A DNA stretch of 64,000 nt from Actinosynnema pretiosum (GCF_024171695.1 NZ_JAMTCF010000003.1:357548-421547); one strand, 5' to 3'; positions 26,230 through 34,782 are shown, counted from the stretch's first letter. Notes: generated from the letters alone by a model not told the origin. Made by a program: numbers and translations.

Positions 26230-27345
26230 ATGCGCAGCACTCGTGAGAAAGTAGCCGCAGTTCTCGTCGCGTCCGTGGTCTCACCGCTTTTCCTGAGCGG
26301 TGTCGCCAACGCCCAGGAGGAGATCCCGGAGAAGAGCGAGGGGGCGATCTCCGGGGTCATCTGGAACGACAAGAACAGCGACGGCGTGCTGAACCACTGG
26401 GAGAGGGGGATCTCCGGCCAGAGCGTCGTGCTGGGCGGTCTGACCACGACCACCGCCGCCGACGGCAGCTACTCGTTCCGGGGGCTCGCGCTCGGCGCGC
26501 ACACCCTCTCCCTCCCGAACCGCACCGCGCAGGGCCAGACCTGGAGCCCGGTGGGCGGCGGCTCCGACTTCACGCCCGGCGCCGTCGCCGCGTCCGCCAC
26601 CGTCACCCTGACCGAGGAGCGCCCCTCGGTGACGGGCCTCGACGGCGGGTTCGCCCCCACGGGCAACGACTACGCCGTCTCGCAGCTCCTCTTCGAGCCC
26701 GCCAAGGACTCCTACGAGGTCGGCGAGACCGTGAAGATCATCGGCAGCACCTACTACGAGGGGCCCCTGCCGGACGGCTTCGGCGCCCGCCTCACCGTGC
26801 CCGCCGGGCTGACCAAGCTCACCCGCGTCGGCGGGATGCCCGCGAGCGGGAAGGCCGACGGCCCGCACGAGGTCACCGGCATGTTCCAGGACGACCGGTC
26901 CCCCGGCCTGATCGAGTTCATCGGTTACGAGTTCCGGGTCGACGCGCCCTTCAGCGCCGCCGAGGTCCGGGTGGAGGCCCTGCCCCTGCGGCACGGCGCC
27001 ACCGACGTCAACCCGGCCAACAACGCCCAGGCGCTCCCCATCACCGCCACCGGCGAGCCGGTCGTGGCAGGCGGCGCCGCCGCGACCCCGGCGCGCGCGG
27101 GCGCCGGGAAGCCCGGTGGCGCGCCCGCCCCCGAGGCCGCCGCGCCCAGCAGCACCCCGTCCGCGAGCGGCGCCAGGAACGTCTACATGCCGGTCGCGCA
27201 CGAGGAGGAGGAGCAGCAGGCGGCGCTCGCCGACACCGGGGTCTCGCCCGCGGGCCCGCTCGCGCTCGGCGCCGTGCTGCTCGTCGGCGGCGGCGCGGCC
27301 TTCGCGGTGAGCCTGACCCGCCGCCGCGCCGGGCGCGCGGACTGA
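26230..27345 (+). CDS. secreted SdrD_B-type surface protein with LADTG sorting signal (paralog 2)
   Basis: 371 aa. Signal peptide, then an SdrD_B domain with NDKNSDGVLNHWERGISGQ. The shared second domain has NDYAVSQLLFEPAKDSYEVG, the GARLTVPAGLTKL block and NPANN near its end. The linker is Ala/Pro/Gly-rich and contains an acidic patch (HEEEEQQ). LADTG, a membrane helix and a basic tail complete a class E wall-sorting signal. It is clearly a tandem duplicate of the preceding gene but diverged in the linker. The ATG is preceded by a GGGGGAAGAAG ribosome site. It has its own upstream element and terminator. Confidence 0.82.
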   Translation: MRSTREKVAAVLVASVVSPLFLSGVANAQEEIPEKSEGAISGVIWNDKNSDGVLNHWERGISGQSVVLGGLTTTTAADGSYSFRGLALGAHTLSLPNRTAQGQTWSPVGGGSDFTPGAVAASATVTLTEERPSVTGLDGGFAPTGNDYAVSQLLFEPAKDSYEVGETVKIIGSTYYEGPLPDGFGARLTVPAGLTKLTRVGGMPASGKADGPHEVTGMFQDDRSPGLIEFIGYEFRVDAPFSAAEVRVEALPLRHGATDVNPANNAQALPITATGEPVVAGGAAATPARAGAGKPGGAPAPEAAAPSSTPSASGARNVYMPVAHEEEEQQAALADTGVSPAGPLALGAVLLVGGGAAFAVSLTRRRAGRAD

Positions 27346-27356
27346 CCGCCCGACCC

Positions 27357-27400
27357 CGGAGGGGCCGTGCCGCGACACCGGTCGTGGCCCGGCCCCTCCG
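27357..27400 (+). terminator. terminator after SdrD_B paralog 2
   Basis: A 10-bp stem (27357-27366 with 27391-27400) with a 24-nt loop between paralog 2 and the third element copy. Confidence 0.6.
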
Positions 27401-27424
27401 CGCGTCGCGGGCGGGTTCACCGAA

Positions 27425-27467
27425 CGTTGTCGGCTCGTTACCGAAAAACGTCGGGAACGGGCAACCC
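27425..27467 (+). promoter_or_regulatory. three-part upstream element, copy 3
   Basis: CGTTGTC-N5-GTTACC-N18-GCAACCC, 60 bp before the start at 27528. Block sequence and spacing equal copies 1 and 2. Confidence 0.65.
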
Positions 27468-27527
27468 GAGCGCCAGAGGGAACGTCTTCCCCACGTCACG
27501 AAATGCCTGTCCGTGGGGGACCAGGAA

Positions 27528-28370
27528 ATGCGCAGAACCCGCAAGCTCATCGTCGCGGCGCTCGCCCTCGCCGCGATTCTCCCGGTTCTCACCACCGGGT
27601 TCGCGAACGCCGACGAGGGGGTCGGCGGTTCCGCGTCCGGGGTCGTCTGGAACGACCTCGACGCGGACGGTCGCAGGGGCGAGGACGAGTACGGGATCTC
27701 CGGCCAGCCGGTGTTCCTGCGGGACGCGGCGACCGGCGTCGAGCGGAGCACCAACACCGACGTGGACGGCGCGTACCGCTTCGCCGGCCTCCCGGCGGGC
27801 GACTACGAGCTGCGCACGCCCAACCGCGAGGACGACGGCCAGACCTGGACCCGTGGGGGCGGGGACTCGGAGGTCAGCGGCGCGAACGGTCTCGCGAAGA
27901 TCGAGATCACCGCCGCCGAACCGCACCTGACCTCGGTCGACGCCGGGTTCGCCAGGGGAGCGAACGACTACTACGCGACCACGCTGGTGATCTCCCCGAA
28001 GAAGGACCGCTACGAGCCCGGAGAGATCGTGACGGTCGTCGGCGGCGCGTCCTACCGGGGCGACCTGGACGACCGGTTCGGCGCCCGGCTCACCTTCCCC
28101 GAGCAGTTGGCGCCGCTGGTGGGCGTCGGCGTGATGCCGCACCTGGCGGATCGCTCGGCGCGCGGGGAGATCGTCGGCGCGTTCACCGACACCCGCGCCC
28201 GGCGCGAGGTCCAGCACCTCGGCGCGCGGTTCCGGGTGACCGCCCCGCTGAGCAGGGGGGAGATCACCCTGGAAGTCCTGCCCGGCGATTTCGGCGCTTC
28301 CGACAAGCGCGCCGAGAACAACAGCACCAGCATCACCCTCGGCGCGCAGGGCGATTCCGAAGAATCCTGA
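27528..28370 (+). CDS. secreted SdrD_B-type protein without wall anchor (paralog 3)
   Basis: 280 aa. Signal peptide (positive RRTRK, hydrophobic core, ANADE), SdrD_B domain with NDLDADGRRGEDEYGISGQ, and the shared second domain with NDYYATTLVISPKKDRYEPG and EVLPGDFGASDKRAENN. The protein stops 15-20 residues after this domain. Linker, LAXTG motif, membrane helix and basic tail are all missing. It should therefore be released rather than anchored. The stop is followed by two clear terminators, so a recent frameshift within a longer frame is not apparent. It may have lost its sorting signal after duplication. Confidence 0.8.
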   Translation: MRRTRKLIVAALALAAILPVLTTGFANADEGVGGSASGVVWNDLDADGRRGEDEYGISGQPVFLRDAATGVERSTNTDVDGAYRFAGLPAGDYELRTPNREDDGQTWTRGGGDSEVSGANGLAKIEITAAEPHLTSVDAGFARGANDYYATTLVISPKKDRYEPGEIVTVVGGASYRGDLDDRFGARLTFPEQLAPLVGVGVMPHLADRSARGEIVGAFTDTRARREVQHLGARFRVTAPLSRGEITLEVLPGDFGASDKRAENNSTSITLGAQGDSEES

Positions 28371-28379
28371 CCCCGGATT

Positions 28380-28477
28380 CCCGCGCCCTCCCGGCGCGGG
28401 TTTCCCCCACCGCGCCCCGCCGAACCGGGGCGCGGTCCCGGAACGCCGGGTGGCGAGCGGAGCGCCACCCGGCGTTC
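28380..28477 (+). terminator. tandem terminators after SdrD_B paralog 3
   Basis: Hairpin one (28380-28387 with 28393-28400) is followed by TTT. Hairpin two is a perfect 15-bp stem (28441-28455 with 28463-28477). Confidence 0.75.
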
Positions 28478-28599
28478 CCGCGTCCGCAGCGGTGCGGGGG
28501 AGGACCGGGGTGTGATCCAGATCGCGGAAACGCCCGGAGCCCCTCCCACGACGACGGGGTGTCGTCGCACGACACTTCCTTTCCCACGGGGGACTCCAG

Positions 28600-29796
28600 G
28601 TGAAGAAGCTGGTCGCGGTCACCGCGGTGCTGATGCTCCTCGGCGGTGGCACCGCCCTGGCCCAGGACGGCGAGGTCCTCGAAGGCCTCATCTGGTTCGA
28701 CCGGAACGGCAACGGCGTCGTCGACGCAGGTGAGCCCGCCCTCGCCTCGGGCAAGGGCATCCGCGTCTTCAACGCCGCCACCAAGGAGCACATCGGCGAG
28801 TACGGCACCGACGCGAACGGCCGCTACCGCGCGACCGGCCTGCCCTCCGGCACCCCGCTGGCGATCTACAACGCCAACACCGACCGCTACGCGACCACCA
28901 CGCCCTCTTCGGTGTTCCGCACCGGCGGCGCGACGCTCGACTTCGGCATCCGGGGCGGCGTCGTCACCGGCTCGGCGTTCGTCGACGCGGACCGGGACGG
29001 CGTGCGGGACGCGGGCGAGCGCGAGCTCCAGCCCGTGCACCGGCTCGGCGGCCTCACCGCCACCGGCTCGTACCGCATCGAGGACGTCCCCGAGGGCGAC
29101 CACGAGCTGGCGCTCGCCGACCTGCGCGCCCAGGGCCTGCTGCCCTCCGCCGTCACCACGAAGCTGTTCGTCGGCAAGGGCGCGCAGGTCCACGTGGACA
29201 CCCCGTACTTCGCGCCGCGTGCCGACCTCGCGCTCGGGGCGCTCAAGCTCGGCCCCGAGAAGCCGGGCGCCCGCGCCGTCGGCGACGAGGTCGAGCTGTC
29301 CGTCCCCGTCACCAACTCCGGCGAGGCGGCGGACGGCGTGCGCTTCACCGTCGACCGGCCGAAGGCGAAGCTGCTGTCCACCGGCGAGGGCGTCGTGGCC
29401 GAGGGCGACGGCTTCGCGCTGACCGCGCCGCTGGAGCCGGGCGCCACCACGACCGCGAAGCTCCGCTACGCGCTGACCGACCCGACGATCACCGGCTTCC
29501 GGGTCGTCCTCGCGCCGGGGACCACGTTCGGCGACGGCGACCCGAGCGACAACACCGCCGAGCTGGCGCTCTCCGTCACCGCCCCGCCGTCCAGCACCCC
29601 GCCGTCCAGCACCACCACGAGCGCGCCCGGCAGCTCGACGACCCCCACGACGACCGCGCCCCCGGTCGGCGGCGCCCCGAAGCAGCTGGCCAGGACCGGC
29701 GCCGCCCCGTTCTGGCCGCTGGTGACCGGCCTCACCCTGCTGCTCGCGGGTCTCGTCCTGCACCGCGCCACCCGCACCCGCCGCCGCCGCGCCTGA
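28600..29796 (+). CDS. secreted protein with two SdrD_B-like repeats and LARTG sorting signal
   Basis: 398 aa. A short signal peptide is followed by two calcium-loop repeats (DRNGNGVVDAGEP and DADRDGVRDAGERE). A CARDB/DUF11-like domain begins near DLALGALKLGPEKPG and ends DPSDNTAELALSV. A Pro/Ser/Thr linker and LARTG with helix and RTRRRRA tail make a class E sorting signal. It is the most distant member of the cluster, lacks the second domain of paralogs 1-3 and also lacks their upstream element. The GTG start has only a weak purine-rich upstream region. Likely an anchored surface protein. Confidence 0.8.
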   Translation: MKKLVAVTAVLMLLGGGTALAQDGEVLEGLIWFDRNGNGVVDAGEPALASGKGIRVFNAATKEHIGEYGTDANGRYRATGLPSGTPLAIYNANTDRYATTTPSSVFRTGGATLDFGIRGGVVTGSAFVDADRDGVRDAGERELQPVHRLGGLTATGSYRIEDVPEGDHELALADLRAQGLLPSAVTTKLFVGKGAQVHVDTPYFAPRADLALGALKLGPEKPGARAVGDEVELSVPVTNSGEAADGVRFTVDRPKAKLLSTGEGVVAEGDGFALTAPLEPGATTTAKLRYALTDPTITGFRVVLAPGTTFGDGDPSDNTAELALSVTAPPSSTPPSSTTTSAPGSSTTPTTTAPPVGGAPKQLARTGAAPFWPLVTGLTLLLAGLVLHRATRTRRRRA

Positions 29797-29830
29797 CCCG
29801 TTCGGAGGAGCCTCGCGGTTACCCTGCGGC

Positions 29831-30211
29831 ATGGGCATTCTGGCGCAGGTACTGCTGACGGCCGTGGCGGTCTGGGTGTCGACCCTGATCCCCGGCATCG
29901 ACCTGGAGGGCGGGTCGACCCCGGCGAAGATCGGCACCCTGCTGGGGGTGGCCGTGGTGTTCGGCCTGGTCAACGCGGTGGTCAAGCCGGTGGTGAAGTT
30001 CCTCGGCTGCCTGTTCTACCTGCTAACCCTCGGCCTGATCGGCCTGGTGGTGAACGCCCTGATGTTCTGGCTGACCGGCTGGGTCGCGGGCGAGCTGGGC
30101 CTGCCGTTCCAGGTGACCGGCTTCTGGCCCGCGTTCTTCGGCGCGATCATCGTGGCGCTGGCGAGCTGGCTGCTGAACCTGGTCTACGAGCGGGCCGTCG
30201 AGCAGGACTGA
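29831..30211 (+). CDS. phage holin superfamily IV (PF04020-type) membrane protein
   Basis: 126 aa with four membrane helices. GLVNAVVKPVVKFLGC and the following LLTLGLIGLVVNALMFWL are diagnostic for this family, which despite its name is a chromosomal membrane protein of unknown role in many bacteria. TACCCT (29820-29825) ends five nt before the ATG, so the transcript is probably leaderless. The gene is followed by a strong terminator shared with the convergent EtfD-like gene. Confidence 0.83.
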   Translation: MGILAQVLLTAVAVWVSTLIPGIDLEGGSTPAKIGTLLGVAVVFGLVNAVVKPVVKFLGCLFYLLTLGLIGLVVNALMFWLTGWVAGELGLPFQVTGFWPAFFGAIIVALASWLLNLVYERAVEQD

Positions 30212-30232
30212 CCCGAAGCCCCCGCGAACGCC

Positions 30233-30272
30233 GGAGGGCCCCGCCGTCCGAACCCGGACGACGGGGCCCTCC
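30233..30272. terminator. bidirectional terminator
   Basis: A long stem (30233-30250 with 30255-30272, one mismatch) lies between the convergent holin-like and Fe-S oxidoreductase genes. Confidence 0.85.
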
Positions 30273-30287
30273 GCGCGTTCCCGCCGA

Positions 30288-32564
30288 TCAGTCCTTCGTC
30301 GCGGCCTTGTCGCCGTCCGGCAGCGGCGTCCCGGTCGACGACTCGTCGGTCGGCACGTCCGCCCGCTCCAGCTCCTGCCCGCGCCGCACGGCGGTCAGCA
30401 GCAGCTGCGCCACGTCCACCACCTCGACGCCGCCGCCCACGACCTTCTCGTTCTGCCGCGCGGTCACCCCGTCGGTCAGCATGACCCGGCAGAACGGGCA
30501 GCCCGTCGCGATCTTCGACGGCGCGGTGCCCAGCGCCTCGTCCACCCGGTCCAGGTTGATCCGCTTGCCGATCCGCTCCTCCATCCACATGCGCGCGCCA
30601 CCGGCGCCGCAGCACATGGCCTTGTCGGAGTTGCGCGGCATCTCGCGCAGCTTCGCGCCCGAGGCCCCGATCAGCTCGCGCGGCGCCTCATAGATCTTGT
30701 TGTGCCGCCCGATGTAGCACGGGTCGTGGTACGTGACGTCCTCGGCGATCTCGGCCACCGGCACCAGCCGCCGCTCCCGCACCAGCCGGTTCAGCAGCTG
30801 CGTGTGGTGCACGACCTCGTACTGGCCGCCCACCTGCGGGTACTCGTTGGCGAGCGTGTTGAAGCAGTGCGCGCAGGTCACCACGACCTTGCGGCGCCCG
30901 GCCTCGCGGCCCTCGAAGACGCTGTTGAGCACCTCGACGTTCTGCTGCGCCAGCATCTGGAACAGGAACTCGTTGCCCGCGCGCCGCGCCGGGTCGCCGG
31001 TGCAGCTCTCCTCCGGGCCGAGCACCGTGTACTTCACGCCCGCCGTGTGCAGCAGCTCCGCGACCGCGCGGGTGGTCTTCTTCGCCCGGTCCTCGAACGC
31101 GCCCGCGCAGCCCACCCAGAACAGGTACTCCGCGTCACCCAGCTCGCCGTCGAACACCGGGACCTCGAAGTCCAGGTCGTCGGCCCACGCCAAGCGGTCC
31201 TTGGCGTTCTGGCCCCACGGGTTGCCCTTGTTCTCCAGGTTCTTGAACATGCCGCCCAGCTCGGACGGGAAGTTCGACTCGATCAGCACCTGGTAGCGGC
31301 GCATGTCGACGATGTGGTCGACGTGCTCGATGTCCACCGGGCACTGCTCGACGCACGCGCCGCACGTGGTGCAGGACCACAGCACCTCGGGGTCGATGAC
31401 GCCCAGCTCGCCCGCCTCGCCCACCAGCGGGCGCTCGGCCTCGGCCATCGCCAGGACGTCGATCGACTCCAGGCGCTTCTTGTAGTCCTCGTACTTGTCC
31501 TCGACCAGCCCGACCTCGTCGCCCGCCATGTCGCGGCGGCCACCGGCCAGCAGGTAGGGGGCCTTCGCGTACGCGTGGTCGCGCAGCTCGGTGATCATCA
31601 GCTTGGGGGACAGCGGCTTGCCGGTGTTCCACGCGGGGCACTGGGACTGGCAGCGACCGCACTCGGTGCAGGTGCTGAAGTCCAGCCAGCCCTTCCAGGT
31701 GAAGTCCTCGACCTTGCCCACGCCGAACACGTCGGTGTCCGGGTCGGCCTCCTCCAGGTCGAGCACCTTGCCGCCGCTCATCATCGGCCGCAGCGCGCCC
31801 AGCGCGACCCCGCCGTCGTCCTCGCGCTTGAAGTAGATGTTGAAGAACGCGCTGAACCGGTGCCAGGCCACGCCCATCGTCAGGTTCTTCGCCACGACGG
31901 CCAGCCAGATCAGCGCCGTCACCAGCTTCACGAACGCCATGACCGACACCCAGTCGGGGCTCGCGGGCAGCAGCTCGCTCAGCGGCGCGGTCACGAAGGA
32001 CGACCACAGCGGCGGGTCCTCCAGGCCGGAGGCCTGCTTGAACGCCTTCACGCCCAGGATGCCCAGGCCCTCGACGATCACGACGGCCTCGACGAAGTAC
32101 GCGGCCTTGAAGTCGGAGCCCGCGAACCGGGAGACCCGGTCGGCGCGGCGCGGGTGGTTCAGCTGCCTGATCACCGCGAGCGCGACGCCGCCCACGACGG
32201 TGCCGATGCCCAGCAGCTCGATCAGCAGCGCCCACGCGGACCAGGTGCCGATCACCGGCCAGTGGAAGCCGGGGTAGAAGACCTCGCCGTAGGCCTCGAA
32301 CAGCACCGCGGAGCCGATCAGGAAGCCCCACATCACCATCCAGTGCCACGGGGCGACCTTGCGCAGCTTGGCCATCCTGGTGTGCGCGACGAACTCCACC
32401 ACCAGGGTGCGCAGCCTCGGCCAGACCGGGCCGTTGCGGGTGGCGTCGGGCTGGCCGAGCCGGATGATCCGCACCATCCGGACCACGCCCGCCACGAAGA
32501 TTCCCCAGGCGTACGCGCTGGCGGCGACGCCGATGGCGCCGAGGGTGAGCTGGAGGGCTCCCAT
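30288..32564 (-). CDS. membrane Fe-S oxidoreductase, EtfD-like
   Basis: 758 aa. The N-terminal 240 residues form about five to six membrane helices of a NarI/cytochrome b-like domain. Two [4Fe-4S] motifs follow, CTECGRCQSQCP and CTTCGACVEQCP. Two CCG (heterodisulfide reductase-type) domains are marked by CAHCFNTLANEYP, YHDPCYIGRHN and AMCCGAGGARMWME. The mycobacterial counterpart Rv0338c is described as EtfD, which transfers electrons from ETF to menaquinone during acyl-CoA oxidation. In agreement, its promoter region carries an operator (32615) nearly identical to those before fadE5. The C-terminal tail of about 35 residues is charged and disordered. Confidence 0.88.
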   Translation of the reverse strand: MGALQLTLGAIGVAASAYAWGIFVAGVVRMVRIIRLGQPDATRNGPVWPRLRTLVVEFVAHTRMAKLRKVAPWHWMVMWGFLIGSAVLFEAYGEVFYPGFHWPVIGTWSAWALLIELLGIGTVVGGVALAVIRQLNHPRRADRVSRFAGSDFKAAYFVEAVVIVEGLGILGVKAFKQASGLEDPPLWSSFVTAPLSELLPASPDWVSVMAFVKLVTALIWLAVVAKNLTMGVAWHRFSAFFNIYFKREDDGGVALGALRPMMSGGKVLDLEEADPDTDVFGVGKVEDFTWKGWLDFSTCTECGRCQSQCPAWNTGKPLSPKLMITELRDHAYAKAPYLLAGGRRDMAGDEVGLVEDKYEDYKKRLESIDVLAMAEAERPLVGEAGELGVIDPEVLWSCTTCGACVEQCPVDIEHVDHIVDMRRYQVLIESNFPSELGGMFKNLENKGNPWGQNAKDRLAWADDLDFEVPVFDGELGDAEYLFWVGCAGAFEDRAKKTTRAVAELLHTAGVKYTVLGPEESCTGDPARRAGNEFLFQMLAQQNVEVLNSVFEGREAGRRKVVVTCAHCFNTLANEYPQVGGQYEVVHHTQLLNRLVRERRLVPVAEIAEDVTYHDPCYIGRHNKIYEAPRELIGASGAKLREMPRNSDKAMCCGAGGARMWMEERIGKRINLDRVDEALGTAPSKIATGCPFCRVMLTDGVTARQNEKVVGGGVEVVDVAQLLLTAVRRGQELERADVPTDESSTGTPLPDGDKAATKD

Positions 32565-32614
32565 GTGGTCGCGGCCTTTCTAGTCCGGTTTCCTCCGTGG
32601 GAGCCTACGCTGGA

Positions 32615-32628
32615 TTACTGGTCAGTAA
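32615..32628. promoter_or_regulatory. operator upstream of EtfD-like gene
   Basis: TTACTG-GT-CAGTAA has perfect 6-bp arms, 50 bp before the EtfD-like start. Read on the minus strand it differs from the first fadE5 operator at one of 14 positions. Confidence 0.75.
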
Positions 32629-32720
32629 CCACTTGGCGAAGGCTCCCCGCGCAGCCGGGACCGCCCGGTCGCGACGCCTAGACTCGCAGGCGTCCCCCGA
32701 CCCGCTCCCGGAGGCTTCCC

Positions 32721-33050
32721 GTGGTCTACCTCCTGCTGGCGCTGGCGATCGTCGCAGAGGTCACCGCCACCGTCTCGCTGAAGCTCTCCGCCGGGTTCAC
32801 CAAGCCGGTCCCCTCGGTCGTCGTGGTGATCGCCTACGCCATCGCGTTCGGCGCGCTCAGCCAGGTCCTCAAGCTGGGGATGCCGCTCGGCGTCGCCTAC
32901 GCGATCTGGTGCGCGTTCGGCATCGCGGCCGTCGCGGCGGTGGGCGTCGTGCTGTTCGGCGAGCGGATCAACGCCACGATGGTCGTCGGGCTGCTGCTCG
33001 TGATCGCGGGCGTGGTCGCGATCGAGCTGGGCAGCTCGTCCGACTCCTGA
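32721..33050 (+). CDS. small multidrug resistance (SMR) family transporter
   Basis: 109 aa, four membrane helices, standard SMR length. The conserved Glu of helix 1 is in VYLLLALAIVAEVTATVSLK, and the region with GVAYAIWCAFG is typical. Proton-driven export of cationic drugs or guanidinium is the family activity; the substrate here is unknown. The GTG start has GGAGG a few bases upstream. It is divergent from the EtfD-like gene, so the operator between them might touch both promoters. Confidence 0.88.
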   Translation: MVYLLLALAIVAEVTATVSLKLSAGFTKPVPSVVVVIAYAIAFGALSQVLKLGMPLGVAYAIWCAFGIAAVAAVGVVLFGERINATMVVGLLLVIAGVVAIELGSSSDS

Positions 33051-33186
33051 CCGCGCGCCGCCCCCCGCGCGCCGCTCCGGGGAGCCGAAGCGGGCCGTGC
33101 CCGCCGGGGTGGGCGAGCCGAAGCCGTGTCCCTTCCGATGCCTCGGGAGAACCCCGAACCGGACACGACCACCGGACAATGTCGGC

Positions 33187-33762
33187 ATGGGGTTCACCGG
33201 GCGGGAGTCGTGGCAGGTGTCGCACGGGAGCAACCACACCGTGACGACCGCGCTGTTCGTGCGCGACACGCTCGCGCTGTCCGTGGACACCGTCCCCGAG
33301 CTGCCGGGCCTCGACCCCGCCGTGCCCGTCGTGGTGCCGCGCGGCGTCGACCGGGCGGGCGCCGCGCAGGAGTGGCTCGGCTGGTGGGCCGACGTGCTCG
33401 ACCACGCCAGGGCCGACCGCCACGGCACCTCGCCCGCCGACCCGGACAGCCGCTCGCTGGCCCAGCGGCCCGCGCTGCGCGGCGCGCTGCGCTCGCTGCA
33501 GGGCCTGGTCGGCGACTACCACCACCGGCGCTCCCGCAGGGGCAGGCACGCGGCGCTGCCCGTCGGCGAGGTGGTGCGCGGCGTGGAGACCAGGCTGGGA
33601 CGGCCCGTGCGGCCGTTCCGGCTGGTGATCACGGTGGTCCCGGTTCAGGGGCTGGTGTGGGAGCGCATGACGGGGTCGCACGTGATCGCCTCGGAGTGGT
33701 TCCTGGACGACCCGGCGCGCTCGGCGCCCGCGCTGCGCACGATCGTGGAGGCGCTGGCCTGA
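33187..33762 (+). CDS. hypothetical protein
   Basis: 191 aa, no family recognised. It is a soluble alpha/beta protein without signal or membrane segment. Distinct stretches are VPVVVPRGVDRAG, a His/Arg-rich GDYHHRRSRRGRHAALPVG and a C-terminal FRLVITVVPVQGLVWERM. The ATG at 33187 lies six nt after GACAAT, which suggests a leaderless mRNA. It stands 98 bp before the DUF4097 lipoprotein gene in the same direction. Confidence 0.65.
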   Translation: MGFTGRESWQVSHGSNHTVTTALFVRDTLALSVDTVPELPGLDPAVPVVVPRGVDRAGAAQEWLGWWADVLDHARADRHGTSPADPDSRSLAQRPALRGALRSLQGLVGDYHHRRSRRGRHAALPVGEVVRGVETRLGRPVRPFRLVITVVPVQGLVWERMTGSHVIASEWFLDDPARSAPALRTIVEALA

Positions 33763-33860
33763 GCCCCCGGCGGGCACGCCACCCGGTGGGGCTACCCCCA
33801 CCCGTCAACCGGGGGTTCCCCCGGTGCCCGCGCACCGCCCGTGCGCCTAGCGTTGACCGC

Positions 33861-34667
33861 ATGGGGAGCGAGGGGCGGGCCCGCGGCGCGCGCAGGGCGT
33901 TCGCGGCGGTGCTCGCGGTGGTGCTGGTCGCCGGGACCACGTCGTGCGTGCGGCTGGTCTGGAAGGAGGCCACCGACCGGTACGGGCTGGGCAGGCCGGT
34001 GACCGAGGTGCGCCTGGCGCAGAGCGACGGCGACGTGGTGTTCCGGCACCGCCCCGGCGCCGAGGCCGTGCTGACCCGCTCGCTGCGCTACTCCCGCCAC
34101 GAGGCGAAGACCCCCGCCACCAGCCACCGCGTCGAGGGCGAGACGCTCGTCCTGGAGGGCTGCGGCCTGCACTGCACCGCCACCTACGACCTGGTGCTGC
34201 CCGAGCGGGCCCGGATCACCGGCGAGAGCGACGGCGGCGACGTGTCCGCCGAGGGGGCGCTGTCGGTGGACCTGGAGGTCGACTCGGGGACCGTCGTCCT
34301 CAACGAGGTCGTCGAGGGCGTCTCGCTCAGGGGCAACTCCAGCAACGCCTCCATCACCGGCGCGGGCGGCCCGCTGGACGTGCGGCTCGACTCAGGGGAC
34401 CTGCGCGCCACCGGCATGACCAAGGGCCCGGTGACCGTCACCACCGGATCGGGTCACGTCGAGCTGGCGCTGGCCGAGCCCGCGTCCGTGCGCGCGAGGA
34501 CCGACAGCGGGCAGCTCACCGTGCGGGTTCCGGCCGGCGCGTACAAAGTGGTCACGGAGACCGACAGCGGCAAGGTCGACATCACGGGCGTGGTGAACGA
34601 CCGGGATGCCGCGTACGAGCTCTTCCTGCGCACGGACAGCGGGAACATGGTCCTCGGGCGGGTCTGA
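33861..34667 (+). CDS. DUF4097 beta-helix lipoprotein
   Basis: 268 aa. A lipoprotein signal (GARRAFAAVLAVVLVAG, lipobox GTTSC) is followed by a repetitive beta-strand domain. VDLEVDSGTVVLN, LDVRLDSGDLRATG, ARTDSGQLTVRV, VTETDSGKVDITG and LRTDSGNMVLG show the regularly spaced DSG turns of DUF4097 (putative adhesin) proteins. The family often associates with envelope stress functions, but no direct role is known. TAGCGT (33848-33853) is seven nt before the ATG, so the mRNA is probably leaderless. A strong terminator follows. Confidence 0.82.
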   Translation: MGSEGRARGARRAFAAVLAVVLVAGTTSCVRLVWKEATDRYGLGRPVTEVRLAQSDGDVVFRHRPGAEAVLTRSLRYSRHEAKTPATSHRVEGETLVLEGCGLHCTATYDLVLPERARITGESDGGDVSAEGALSVDLEVDSGTVVLNEVVEGVSLRGNSSNASITGAGGPLDVRLDSGDLRATGMTKGPVTVTTGSGHVELALAEPASVRARTDSGQLTVRVPAGAYKVVTETDSGKVDITGVVNDRDAAYELFLRTDSGNMVLGRV

Positions 34668-34682
34668 CCCCCAGGCGCGACC

Positions 34683-34712
34683 GGACCCGTTCACCGCCGG
34701 GTGAACGGGTCC
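34683..34712 (+). terminator. terminator before the dnaK operon
   Basis: A perfect 13-bp stem (34683-34695 with 34700-34712) with a 4-nt loop separates the lipoprotein gene from the heat-shock operon. Confidence 0.85.
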
Positions 34713-34782
34713 CCTGTGCGCCGGATCACCCTCCCGAACCGGGAACACGGCCGCCCGCCCGCCCGTTGTGACAGTCAGAAAG

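Noticed and set aside
29831..30211. Prophage remnant because of holin-like protein
   Set aside because: This holin-superfamily gene is common in bacterial chromosomes, and no other phage genes are near.
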